Shown here: in pieces, positions 40,997 to 49,799 of the stretch
How the letters are laid out: each line of letters begins with the position of its first letter
How positions within the stretch are numbered: position 1 is the first letter of the stretch
Assembly (NCBI GenBank): GCA_903844735.1
Contig: CAIMUX010000021.1
Span: forward strand, 1 to 64,000
Direction: 5' to 3'
Source: Candidatus Eiseniibacteriota bacterium
GTDB lineage: Bacteria; Eisenbacteria; RBG-16-71-46; CAIMUX01
Length of the DNA stretch: 64,000 bases
Notes under the pieces: model-generated
Told to the model about the DNA's origin: nothing
Databases searched by the model: none
The model's input: the letters and a program-made list of their open reading frames with translations, nothing else
Position numbers and translations under genes: made by a program

Positions 40997-43060
40997 TCAA
41001 TACCGCAGGTTCAGGTAGCAGTAGACACTCGTCGGCACCGCTGCGGGGATGCTCCGGATGTACCAGGGCGCAAACTCCCGGTGGTTTCCGGAACCGATGT
41101 CGCGAACACCCAGCACCGTGGTCACGCGGGACGACCATGTCCACTCGGCGGTCATATCGCCGACCAGGTAGGACGGAACCCCGCCGACCGGGTAGAGAAG
41201 AATCTTCGGATCCGGCAGGGTGCCCACGTACCGCAACGCGGCGTAGGCCTGAAGCCATCGACCGAGATCAAGATAGGCATGGGCGGACGCCTGGTGACAG
41301 GGGTCGGTACCGATCCCAGCCGTGCTGATATCCGCCGGGGCGCCCTTGCGCGGTTCGAACTTCGCATACAGGTGGGTGTAGCTCGCCCCGACTCGGCACC
41401 ACGAGGTGGCCTGCAAGACCCCGGACAGCTCCACACCCCGGGTCCGGCCCTTGAGGTCGTTGCGCGTCGTCAACGGTACGATGTAGTAGATCGCTCCGTC
41501 GATTCCGCTCGGGTAGGCCTTCCCGGACCGACCGGAGCGGAGGTGGTCATACAGATTCTCGAAGGCCGCGACTTCGAACTGCAACCGCGACAGGAGGTAG
41601 CCCCGGTACCCGGCCTCGAACGCCACCATGTCCTCCGATCGGAAATCGGGGGTGGAGTTCGTAGTCACAACCATCGCTGAAATGCCAGGGACAGCAAGGG
41701 GCAACTCTTCCACCGCATTGAGATAGACCGACGACTGCTCCGCCCTCGACGGTGTCCGCACCGCCCGCGAGGCGGAGGCCCAGATCGCCTGGTGGGGACG
41801 CAAGCGGTAGAGCGCCCGCGCCGTCGGCTGGACGTCCCACCCAGACGTGTCCTTGTGTTCCACCTTGGTCCCAGCCAGCAAATGAAGCCGATCCTGCGAC
41901 GTCTTGAAATCGTATTGGGTGAACCCGTTAAAGAGACTGGATGTTGCGTTGGCCGGATCAAAGCGAACCAGGTAGCTCCCCTGGGTACGTACCGCCGCCA
42001 TGCGATAGCCGAGGCCCGACATGAGCGAGTGACGACCTGAGATTGCAAAACTGTGTGTCATCTCAAGATCCACGTCGTCCGCGTCGTGAATCAAGAGGCC
42101 GCGATATCCCTGGTGCAGGCGCGTGTAGTAGGCCTGAACGGCCAGCTCGGAGGTGGCTGAAGGCCGATGCGTCCAGCGCGCCTTCACGCTGCGGCCGGCG
42201 CTCCAGTCCCGGCTCTTGAGCGTGTCGGTGTAGGAGGACGTGGTGAGCGTCGGCACCACCGTACCGCTGCCAAAGCGGCCGTCGTAGTACTCCCCCACCA
42301 AGCTGAAATCGCTCTGCGGGGATCCGGCCCAATCGTAGCGGCCCCCGACTCGAAAGTTGTGCCATTGGTCCGCGAGGAGGTCACCCTGATCGGAGTCCAG
42401 GGCGTCCTGTTGCACATATTTTCCGTAGAACCGATAGCCGCCGTGTTCCCAAGCCTTCCCACCCTGACGTAGCGCGATCCCCCGGCGGTCGCGAAAAGCG
42501 CCTCCAGTCTGGGCGAACCCACTCTGCGTTTGATCGGCGCTTTTCGTGATGATGTTCACGACGCCGTTGACGGCGTTGGCGCCCCAGACGCTCCCTCCCG
42601 GTCCGCGAATCACCTCGATCCGCTCGACATCCTCGAGAAGCGTGTCGAGGGCCTCCCAGAACACCCCGGCAAAAAGCTCGGTGTAGGCCGTTCGGCCGTC
42701 GACCAACACCAGCATCTTGTTCGCGAAGCGGTCGTTGAACCCCCGGCAAGAGATGGCCCACTTGCTGGCGTCGATCCGTGCCACCTGAAGGCCCGGCACC
42801 ATGCGCAGAGCGTCAGGGATACTGGTAACCCCGCTGCGACGAAGATCTTCCGAGGTGAGAACAAAAACCGCCGCCGCGACATCTTCGAGCCGCTGTGCCT
42901 TCTTCGAAGGCGATGTGACCTTGACCTGGAGGAGTTCCTCCAGGCTCAAGTCGAGGACCGAGGAGCCGGCGGTCGCCGGGGCCGGAAGCGCCAACGCGAC
43001 GCATGCAGCCATGATCGCGATCGTGACCAAGGTCCTCGAAGCGGCACGGGATCGTTCCAT
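40997..43060 (-). CDS. TonB-dependent outer-membrane receptor
   Basis: The 687-residue protein has a signal peptide (LVTIAIMAACVALALPAPAT), a plug domain (AAAVFVLTSEDLRRSGVTSI, PDALRMVPGLQVARID, VERIEVIRGPGGSVWGANAV, NGVVNIITK) and a beta-barrel ending in aromatic YLNLRY. A TonB-box-like segment (LSLEELLQVKVTS) lies near the mature N-terminus. The plug resembles cobalamin/siderophore-type receptors, but the substrate cannot be named. It heads the leftward operon with yfiR and two kinases, a layout in which a receptor may supply or sense the signal that YfiR responds to. Confidence 0.9.
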   Translation of the reverse strand: MERSRAASRTLVTIAIMAACVALALPAPATAGSSVLDLSLEELLQVKVTSPSKKAQRLEDVAAAVFVLTSEDLRRSGVTSIPDALRMVPGLQVARIDASKWAISCRGFNDRFANKMLVLVDGRTAYTELFAGVFWEALDTLLEDVERIEVIRGPGGSVWGANAVNGVVNIITKSADQTQSGFAQTGGAFRDRRGIALRQGGKAWEHGGYRFYGKYVQQDALDSDQGDLLADQWHNFRVGGRYDWAGSPQSDFSLVGEYYDGRFGSGTVVPTLTTSSYTDTLKSRDWSAGRSVKARWTHRPSATSELAVQAYYTRLHQGYRGLLIHDADDVDLEMTHSFAISGRHSLMSGLGYRMAAVRTQGSYLVRFDPANATSSLFNGFTQYDFKTSQDRLHLLAGTKVEHKDTSGWDVQPTARALYRLRPHQAIWASASRAVRTPSRAEQSSVYLNAVEELPLAVPGISAMVVTTNSTPDFRSEDMVAFEAGYRGYLLSRLQFEVAAFENLYDHLRSGRSGKAYPSGIDGAIYYIVPLTTRNDLKGRTRGVELSGVLQATSWCRVGASYTHLYAKFEPRKGAPADISTAGIGTDPCHQASAHAYLDLGRWLQAYAALRYVGTLPDPKILLYPVGGVPSYLVGDMTAEWTWSSRVTTVLGVRDIGSGNHREFAPWYIRSIPAAVPTSVYCYLNLRY

Positions 43061-43299
43061 GACGGGTCTCCTGCTCCGGGACTTCGCGCCACGCCGGGGC
43101 CAAACCAGAGGTGACAGACTGATTCCTTACCTAACCCATTTCGACTCCCGGCGTGGGCCTCTTGAGGACAATAACCGCCTGGCGTGACGAACCGGCGCAC
43201 CGCTGAGTCGCCTGCACGGCACCGGACAGTTTCAGTCCTTGAGTCCGCGCGGTCATGTCGTTGTGGAGGGTCAGGGGCACAATCACGAGGGGCGACACC

Positions 43300-44540
43300 C
43301 TACCGCGAGATCACCAAGCGTCCCAACCGGGTATGGGCAGGGCCGCCAGCCGCTGGTCTGGCCCGAGTGATGCAGAGATAGACCCCGTTGGCCGGCCGGT
43401 CACCGTCCGCGTCGCGCCCATCCCACCACAGGCCCTCTTGGGCAAAGGCCGGCGGCGTGAACACCTGCGGCCCCAAGCGCGCGATCCTCCGTCCCGTGAT
43501 GGTGAAGATCCGAACCTCGATCTCGGCCGAGCAGGCGATCTCGCCGAAGAATCCGGTTTCGGTCTCCATCGGATTCGGCAGGTTGAAGACCTGGCCGAGG
43601 GCGGGATCCTTCGCGGAGGAACCGACCAGATAGACATCGAGACGTCCGGCCGCGCGGTTGCCCGCGTTGTCGGAGGCCTCGACCACCAGCGTGATGCCGG
43701 TGTCCGACGGCAGGTCCTCAGGAAGACGGCTGGAGACCGTGCCGCTGCGGAAGTCCTCGCCGAAACTCACCTGCGAGGTAAGGTCACGCGCCAGAAGGAC
43801 GTCTCCGGCGCTCTCGATGCGGAAGAGGACGGAACGTTGTGGCGTGAGCGCGGTCACATCGATCCCGCTCGAGTCAAACAGGGCCACGCTCACGATGGCG
43901 CCCGGCGGGAGGGCCGTCGGATCTCCGTCGACCTGCATCCGAACGGTCGGGGGTAACCGGTCTGACGACGGCACGACGGCCGAATCGGAAACAGTGAGGG
44001 ACGCGAGGGCCCCGAAGGCGCCCCCGCTCACGGGAGATCCGGCGCGCTCGGCATACACTTCGGCTCGGGCGTAGCCACAATCGCCGCCACGGAGGTCGCG
44101 CGGGAGCTGCAGCCGGGCCGCGATGCGCCCGGACCGGACCGGCACCGATCCCGAAAATCCCTCGCTCCGAGGGCGTCGGGCCAAGGCAACGGGACCGATT
44201 CCGCGGACTCAAGCCGGATGACAGGTTGACTACCCGGCCGGACGGCGAACCACACACACGCGATCGGGAGCGAGACATGTTCCCCGGCCGGGGCATCCGG
44301 AAGCGAACGGTCGGAGACGACGAGGCGGTCGCCATCGGCGCGAAACACGGCATCGGGCGAGGCGGTCACGACCAGCCGGAGGGAGTTCGGCGTCATCTCC
44401 AGCCGGTGGAAGCCGGAGGTGGTCGGATCGTCGAAACGGACCGGCCCAGCCCCGACCGCGAGGGAACCAGCGCCGAGGGCCCACCAAGCCGCCCCGAACG
44501 CGGCCACCACCTCGCCAACCGATCGGCCGCGTCTCCTCAA
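43300..44540 (-). pseudogene. Internally deleted C25 (gingipain/PorU-like) protease gene
   Basis: One frame, from a TTG overlapping the upstream stop, gives an export signal and a C25-type N-terminal domain (VRFDDPTTSGFHRLEMTPNS, then LRLVVTASPDAVF, then PIACVWFAVRPGSQPVIRLE) to about position 44,190. A second frame then carries only the C-terminal part: PTVRMQVDGDPTALPPGAIV, VALFDSSGIDVTALTP, and a FlgD-like end with NPMETETGF, VRIFTITGRRIARL and WDGRDADGDRPANGVYL. The whole peptidase domain between them is missing and the frames do not match, so this is a decayed gene. Confidence 0.65.
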
Positions 44541-44941
44541 GGCACCTTCTTCCGCTCCTCGATCGCCCGCCGCAGCTCCCTCACCTCGGCGGCAAGGATG
44601 CCGAGATCCTGCGTGAGGCTCTTGTTCTGTTCGCGCAGATTCGAGATCACGGTGGAGAAATGGAACTGGAGCACCAACACGAGCAGGATCGCCACCAGGA
44701 AGAGAAACGCCGGCGGATAGTGGATGCCAACCAGGTGCGAGAGCTTGTCCACCTGCCGGATGAACACCGCACACAACGTCATGACCACGGCGCTGAACAG
44801 CCACAGCAACGAGTACTGCTCGCGCAGTTGCTTGCGCCGTACCATATTCAGGATAAACAGAAGCATCGCGATCCCTACCGCGATCACGAACAACTGGGTG
44901 CGCAGTTGGAGGCCGCCGGGGATGCTCAGGGGTTCGTTCAT
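44537..44941 (-). CDS. DUF2304 membrane protein
   Basis: The 134-residue protein has three hydrophobic helices (LFVIAVGIAMLLFILNMV, SLLWLFSAVVMTLCAVFI, FLFLVAILLVLVLQFHFS) and a C-terminal coiled coil (NLREQNKSLTQDLGILAAEV), the DUF2304 layout. Members accompany membrane glycosyltransferases, and here the gene overlaps the GT2 gene by four bases. It probably supports polyprenyl-sugar synthesis or flipping. Confidence 0.85.
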   Translation of the reverse strand: MNEPLSIPGGLQLRTQLFVIAVGIAMLLFILNMVRRKQLREQYSLLWLFSAVVMTLCAVFIRQVDKLSHLVGIHYPPAFLFLVAILLVLVLQFHFSTVISNLREQNKSLTQDLGILAAEVRELRRAIEERKKVP

Positions 44942-45777
44942 GACTGAGTCCTCCGAGTCGGCCGAGTCCGCCGGGCATCGGCATCGGCGTCGCCCGTGAA
45001 CGCCCCGCCTGCGACTCTCCTCGGGACGCGCGAGTGACGCAGCAACACCATCAGGATCGACAGCAACATCTTCGCGACGTAATACACGGCGCGCAGGTTC
45101 GAGTGCATCGAGGTCCCGGCGGTGCGTGCGCGCATCACGACCGGCACTTCGCGCACGCGGAAGCCGGCGAGCGAGAGCAAGATGAGCGTGTCGGCGTCGG
45201 GGAAGTCGGACGGGTAGTTGTCGCGCGCGAAGAACTCGACCGCGCACCGGTGAAGTGCCTGGAAGCCCGAGGTGGGATCCGAAAAACGCTGGTGGGTCAC
45301 GGCGGTGGCGATGCGCCCGAACAGCATCATCCCCAGACGGCGCGGCGCGGGAATGGCGTAGTCGGCGCGTCCCAGGAAGCGAGAACCGATCACGACGTCA
45401 GCTTCGCCCGCGAGCACCGGGGCGAGGACCGCCCGAGCCGAGGCGGGGTCGTGCTGGCCGTCAGCGTCCATCTGGACAACCGCATCGTAGCCGTGCGCCA
45501 CCGCGTACTTGAAGCCGGTCTGCACCGCGCCGCCGTACCCCAGATTCCACGGCAGCTCCACGACCACCGCTCCGTGGGCACGCGCGACCTCGCTGGTGCG
45601 ATCCGTCGAGTAGTCGTTGACCACCACCATGTCGGTTTCCGGCATCTCCGACCGAATGCGATCCAGCGTGTCGCCGAGGCTCTCCTGCTCGTTGTGCGCG
45701 GGGACCACGACGAGCACGCGCGCCACGGCCGAAGTCAGCGGCGACGGCTTGTCTACAACCAAGGCTGACGCGCTCAT
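44938..45777 (-). CDS. Family 2 glycosyltransferase (polyprenyl-phosphate sugar synthase type)
   Basis: The 279-residue protein has the GT-A fold signature: VLVVVPAHNEQESLGDTLDR, MVVVNDYSTDRTSEVARAHG, GYGGAVQTGFKYAVAHGYDA, then the catalytic-metal motif VVQMDADGQHDP. A C-terminal amphipathic helix region follows (AVYYVAKMLLSILMVLLRH). It resembles DPM1/ArnC-like enzymes that load a sugar on a lipid phosphate. It is coupled to the DUF2304 gene. No sugar specificity can be read from the sequence. Confidence 0.9.
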   Translation of the reverse strand: MSASALVVDKPSPLTSAVARVLVVVPAHNEQESLGDTLDRIRSEMPETDMVVVNDYSTDRTSEVARAHGAVVVELPWNLGYGGAVQTGFKYAVAHGYDAVVQMDADGQHDPASARAVLAPVLAGEADVVIGSRFLGRADYAIPAPRRLGMMLFGRIATAVTHQRFSDPTSGFQALHRCAVEFFARDNYPSDFPDADTLILLSLAGFRVREVPVVMRARTAGTSMHSNLRAVYYVAKMLLSILMVLLRHSRVPRRVAGGAFTGDADADARRTRPTRRTQS

Positions 45778-46235
45778 GGGCGCCGCCTGGCCGGCGCGGG
45801 CGCAGGAGTAGCAGTAGGCGCGGGCATGGGGGCGGGCGTGTGCGCACCCGCGCGCCGGTTGTTCGTCCGGCGCGCTCTCTCAGCGACAGCTTCTCGGAGT
45901 GCGAATGGATAGATCACCGGTTAGTCCCCATACCGGATGTCACGTAGCCCGGTCTGTGATGAGCCGCATCCAACTCATCCTACGCGTTGGCATCCGGTCC
46001 CGCAAGGGTGGGTGCGGGTCGATAGACCCACGGTCCCGTTGAAGTCGCGACGACGATGCAGATAGACAGGGAGCCTTCCCGCGACATCAGGGGCTCCTGA
46101 TTGACCCCACGGCCACCACCACCCATACTGCCCGCCGACTTGGTGCGGTGGATCCGATCGAGGATCTCCGGCCCCGACATCCGTGCGGAAGCACGGACGC
46201 GGTTCGACAATGCGCGCGCTCGTGGAGGGTAATCC
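45778..46235. other. Divergent intergenic region
   Basis: About 460 bp between the leftward glycosyltransferase gene and the rightward membrane-protein gene. GGAGG (46223-46227) serves the TTG start of the next gene. Short leftward frames exist but look non-coding. No RNA gene or clear repeat was recognised. Confidence 0.35.
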
Positions 46236-48191
46236 TTGTTCGGCACGCTGCTGTATGTTGTCTCCACGACCATGCTCGCGGGCTGGTGCTTTCCGGGCCA
46301 GAGACCCGCAGCCCGGCTCGCAGCCGCCGTCCTCCTGGCCCTCGCGATCCCGATCCTCGTCCTGGTGACGGCGGCCCGGTTCGGGATGAACGCCACCCCG
46401 GCACTCGTTCTCGCGGCGCACGCGTCGTTATGGATCACCGCCGCGATCCGCCGCGGGCGGCGCACGCGGCCGCCTGAGGGCAGCGTACTTCCCGCGGTAT
46501 TCATGGCCGCCCTGGTGGCCCTGCTGAGTGCGCTCCTCGGCCGCGATCCTTCCGGGCTCGTCCTTGTGGACGCGTGGGCGCATCTCACCTGGAGCCGCAC
46601 GCTCGCAACCTCGTTGCACGCCTATGCACCCGGTTTCCCCGCCTTCATCGCGACGCTCACACCGTTCGGCGCCCTGGTGGGGGCATTCCGATGCTCAGCG
46701 CTGGTGCTCCATTTCGCGCTCGCGGCCCAGTTTCTCGCACTCGGGAACCAGGGCCGAGACCGCGGACTGGCAGCCCTCGCCGCACTCGCCTACCTGATGG
46801 TGCCGGCGGCAGGCTCGCGGTTCGAGCCGCCCGGGCCCGAGCTGCTGAGTGCGGTCTTCCTCGCGGGTTGCTGGTGGGTAGCATGCGCCCACGGCCCTTC
46901 CGACCGAGTGCGCGCGGCGGCGCTCGGGGCGCTCACACTCGTGATCCTCATCTGTCATGTGAGCGCTCTCGAAATCGCACTCTTCGTCGCGCTGACGGTC
47001 GCGATCGCCGGCGGCGCGAGCGGGACGCGACCGGCGGCCCGGATCGTCGCGCTGGGTTCGCTCGCGGTCGGTGGCCTGTGCGCGTCGGCGCTCTCGCCCT
47101 GGTTCGTCGATTTGGTGCTCGCGCCCGCATCGTTGCCGCTCTTGGCGCTGCAACCCGGCTTAGTCCGCGCGCTTGCCCTGCGTGGGGTGGCGGCGGCGTT
47201 CGGACTCGCCTTGGGCGGGCTCCTACTGGTGGGCGCCGTGCGCATGGCACGGGGATGGCGCACCGTCGCGGCGCGAGACTTCGCCGCGGTTGCAGGCCTC
47301 GCGCTCGCGGCTCTGGCGCTGCTGGCGCCGATCGCTCTGGCGGGCATCGGCGTGCAGTTGCCGCTGCAGTTGTTTACCGACCGCCTTCTGATGGCTGCCG
47401 CACTGCCGCTCGCACTTCTCGCCGCCGTCATGTTGGAGCGGGGACGAGCGGAGAGGCCGGGGCGGGATCTCGGCCCCGCACTGGGCGTAGCCGTCGTGGC
47501 ACTCGCACAACTGGTGCGGCCGGCCGCTGCGTGGTCACATGTAGGTCTGGCGTTCCTGGCCGCGTCGCTCGGGCTGCTCGCCCTGCGCACGATCTCACGG
47601 CGAACGTGGATCGCGGCCGCGGGTACGACACTCGTGCTGGGCGTCGTGGTGCGCCTGTGGATTTGGGCACCGCAGGTCCCACCGGAGGCGCGCTGGCTGC
47701 GCAGCGCCCCAGCGAAGATCCCGGTGCTTACCAACTGGCCGGTGACCAACGAACTGGATGCTCTTGTCGACGCCCCGGTGGTGGACGGTCTCGCCGGCCG
47801 CGACGCGAACCTGGCGCTACACCGACCTTCCTTCTCGACCGATCTGCGGGACCGACTCGCGTGGTGTAGTGACAGCAGCGGCGGCAGCGACAGCAGCGAC
47901 CTGGAGGGAATCGAGTCGTACCTGCGCGCGAACGGAATCCCCGAGGCATACCTGGTCGTGGACGATCGCTTCGGGAACGCCTGGCGCACCTACCGCACGG
48001 GGCGCGAGGGCCTCCTCGCCGCACCGCATCCCGGAACGGACCGGCTCTTGAGTGCACCACCCTGCGCGATCCCGGACGCGGAACGTTTGGCGGCGATGCG
48101 CGCCCGTTTGCGTGCCTGGCCGCGGGCGACGACGGCGTTCGAGGCGCTCGGGGTCACGGTGTTCCACGTTCGGTGTCCGATCAAAGACTGA
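46236..48191 (+). CDS. Large polytopic membrane protein, possibly a GT39-like transferase
   Basis: The 651-residue product has ten or more hydrophobic helices in its first 480 residues and a soluble C-terminal domain. An Asp-containing loop after an early helix (SGLVLVDAWAHLTWSR) recalls the catalytic loop of membrane glycosyltransferases that use lipid-linked sugars. The soluble part includes AYLVVDDRFGNAWRTYRTGR. The start is TTG with GGAGG at good spacing; an ATG 36 bp later is possible. It faces the polyprenyl-sugar genes, which supports a glycosylation role, but this is inferred. Confidence 0.6.
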   Translation: MFGTLLYVVSTTMLAGWCFPGQRPAARLAAAVLLALAIPILVLVTAARFGMNATPALVLAAHASLWITAAIRRGRRTRPPEGSVLPAVFMAALVALLSALLGRDPSGLVLVDAWAHLTWSRTLATSLHAYAPGFPAFIATLTPFGALVGAFRCSALVLHFALAAQFLALGNQGRDRGLAALAALAYLMVPAAGSRFEPPGPELLSAVFLAGCWWVACAHGPSDRVRAAALGALTLVILICHVSALEIALFVALTVAIAGGASGTRPAARIVALGSLAVGGLCASALSPWFVDLVLAPASLPLLALQPGLVRALALRGVAAAFGLALGGLLLVGAVRMARGWRTVAARDFAAVAGLALAALALLAPIALAGIGVQLPLQLFTDRLLMAAALPLALLAAVMLERGRAERPGRDLGPALGVAVVALAQLVRPAAAWSHVGLAFLAASLGLLALRTISRRTWIAAAGTTLVLGVVVRLWIWAPQVPPEARWLRSAPAKIPVLTNWPVTNELDALVDAPVVDGLAGRDANLALHRPSFSTDLRDRLAWCSDSSGGSDSSDLEGIESYLRANGIPEAYLVVDDRFGNAWRTYRTGREGLLAAPHPGTDRLLSAPPCAIPDAERLAAMRARLRAWPRATTAFEALGVTVFHVRCPIKD

Positions 48192-48202
48192 AGGGAGTTC
48201 AG

Positions 48203-48721
48203 ATGAACTGGACCGAGCTGATCAAAGGAAGCATGGAGTACAACTACGCGACGGCTCAGAAGCTGCTGGACCTGGTCGGTGACGCCGAATTGGGCTGGAA
48301 GCCGTCGACCGGCGACAACTGGATGACCATGGGGCAGCTGGCCATGCACCTGACCAACGCCTGCGGAGCCCCCTGCAAGGGGTTCGTCACCGGTGACTGG
48401 GGTATGCCCGCGGGGGCGGAGCCGATGGCCGGCGACGAGATGCTCCCCCCGGCCGGGAAGCTGCCGTCGGTCACCGGCGTGGCCGAGGCCAAGCGACTCT
48501 TGGAGCAGGACAAGCAACTCGCACTGGCGATGCTGGCCCAGGCCGGCGAGGACAATCTGGAGAACAGGATCGCGACAGCGCCCTGGGACCAGATGCAGAT
48601 GAAGCTGGGGGTGCGTCTGATGCAGATGGTCGGACACCTGACGCAGCACAAAGGCCAGCTTTTCTACTACTTGAAGCTGCAAGGAAAGCCGGTCAACACC
48701 ATGCACCTCTGGGGAATGTAG
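48203..48721 (+). CDS. DinB-like protein
   Basis: The 172-residue protein shows the DinB four-helix pattern. NYATAQKLLDLVGDAELGWK begins it, MGQLAMHLTN holds the first histidine, and LMQMVGHLTQHKGQLFYYLK holds the HxxxH-type metal site. AAGGGAG precedes the ATG. DinB-like proteins are metal-binding thiol-dependent enzymes or stress proteins; the role is not specific. It lies 11 bp after the membrane protein and probably shares its transcript. Confidence 0.8.
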   Translation: MNWTELIKGSMEYNYATAQKLLDLVGDAELGWKPSTGDNWMTMGQLAMHLTNACGAPCKGFVTGDWGMPAGAEPMAGDEMLPPAGKLPSVTGVAEAKRLLEQDKQLALAMLAQAGEDNLENRIATAPWDQMQMKLGVRLMQMVGHLTQHKGQLFYYLKLQGKPVNTMHLWGM

Positions 48722-48837
48722 GCCACCGCCAGGCGCCCGCCCACGGGTGCCGCCCCCCGGGCCGAATTCCTGACTGCCGACTGTCCTGACTTCCGGCTTG
48801 CTCCCGGCTGGCCCCGACTGCCATGCTGAAACGTTGA

Positions 48838-48851
48838 ACTGACCGGTCAGT
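48838..48851. promoter_or_regulatory. Perfect palindrome before the heme operon (TetR-type operator)
   Basis: ACTGACCGGTCAGT is an exact 14-bp inverted repeat, ending 87 bp before the hemX start. TetR-family repressors bind palindromes of this size and type. The operon it precedes encodes a TetR-HemD fusion, so an autoregulatory operator is likely. The TTGAAC just before it could be a -35 element overlapped by the site. Confidence 0.6.
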
Positions 48852-48938
48852 CATTGCTGACGAGAGTCGAACCGATGGCCCAACCACCACGCCGCCGGGG
48901 CGTTGCCGGGTGACCAGCCGAGGACTGGAGCGAACCGC

Positions 48939-49799
48939 ATGAACCCTTCCATCTACCCGTTCAATCACATCCTGCCGGTTTTCCGGTGCGCCGTGCCGAC
49001 GCTCTACATCGTGACGCTGGCTCTTTACGGCCTGCACTTCTTCGGCAAGGCTCGGCGCTGGGCCGGCTTCGCCCGGCCCGCCTTTTCCGTCACCTTGGCG
49101 ATCCATGCCCTTTACCTCGCTGATTTTGTCCTTGCCCATCGGCGGATCCCCCTGGCCTCCGCGCCGGAGGTCCTCACGGTGGTGGCGTTCATGACCGGCA
49201 TCGCCTACTTCTGGGTGGAGACCCACACCCGCGACCTTTCCACAGGCGTGTTCCTGCTCGCTTTCACAACCCTGGTGCAGTTCGCCTCCTCGGGGCGAAT
49301 CGTTCTCGACCTGCAGGTGTCTGAACTGCTGCGCATGCCGCTCTTCGGCATTCATACCGGCGCCGCCATCCTCGGCTACTCCGCTTTCGCGGTCTCGGCG
49401 ATCTACGGGGCTCTTTTCCTGCTGCTGTACCACGAACTGAAGTCGACCCACTTCGGTCTCTTCTACCGGCGCATGCCGCCGCTGGAGGTCCTGGGGCAGA
49501 TGAACATCCGCGCGGCGGTCCTCGGACTGGGCTCCCTGACCGTCGCGATCGCGGCCGGGGTCCTCTGGGCCTGCCGGCTCTACCCGGGGTTCGCGAGGGA
49601 TCCGATGTTTCTCTTCACCCTGGTGGTCTGGGTCATCTATGCCGCCACGGTGTTCGCCTGGTACCGCCTCGGCTGGCGCGGCAAGCGGGCGATCTATCTG
49701 TCCATCTGCGGGTTCGTCCTCATGGGGCTGGCGCTGGTGGCGGTCAGCGCCTTCGTTCACAGTTTCCATCGCTTCGGCAGCCACACATGGACCTCGTAG
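48939..49799 (+). CDS. hemX: HemX/CcsA-like cytochrome c assembly-type membrane protein
   Basis: The 286-residue protein has about eight TM helices and the CcsA/HemX pattern, including FGIHTGAAILGYSAFAVSAI, with a conserved His and a nearby LLLYHELKSTHFG. HemX affects glutamyl-tRNA reductase level in Bacillus, and CcsA-like proteins handle heme in cytochrome c maturation. TGGAG lies before the ATG. It is the first gene of the heme operon and overlaps hemA by 13 bp, which favours the HemX reading. Confidence 0.8.
   Translation: MNPSIYPFNHILPVFRCAVPTLYIVTLALYGLHFFGKARRWAGFARPAFSVTLAIHALYLADFVLAHRRIPLASAPEVLTVVAFMTGIAYFWVETHTRDLSTGVFLLAFTTLVQFASSGRIVLDLQVSELLRMPLFGIHTGAAILGYSAFAVSAIYGALFLLLYHELKSTHFGLFYRRMPPLEVLGQMNIRAAVLGLGSLTVAIAAGVLWACRLYPGFARDPMFLFTLVVWVIYAATVFAWYRLGWRGKRAIYLSICGFVLMGLALVAVSAFVHSFHRFGSHTWTS

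Noticed and set aside
45975-46600. Minus-strand frames between the glycosyltransferase and the membrane-protein gene
   Set aside because: They extend antisense into the membrane-protein gene and have low-complexity Arg/Pro-rich translations with no family pattern.
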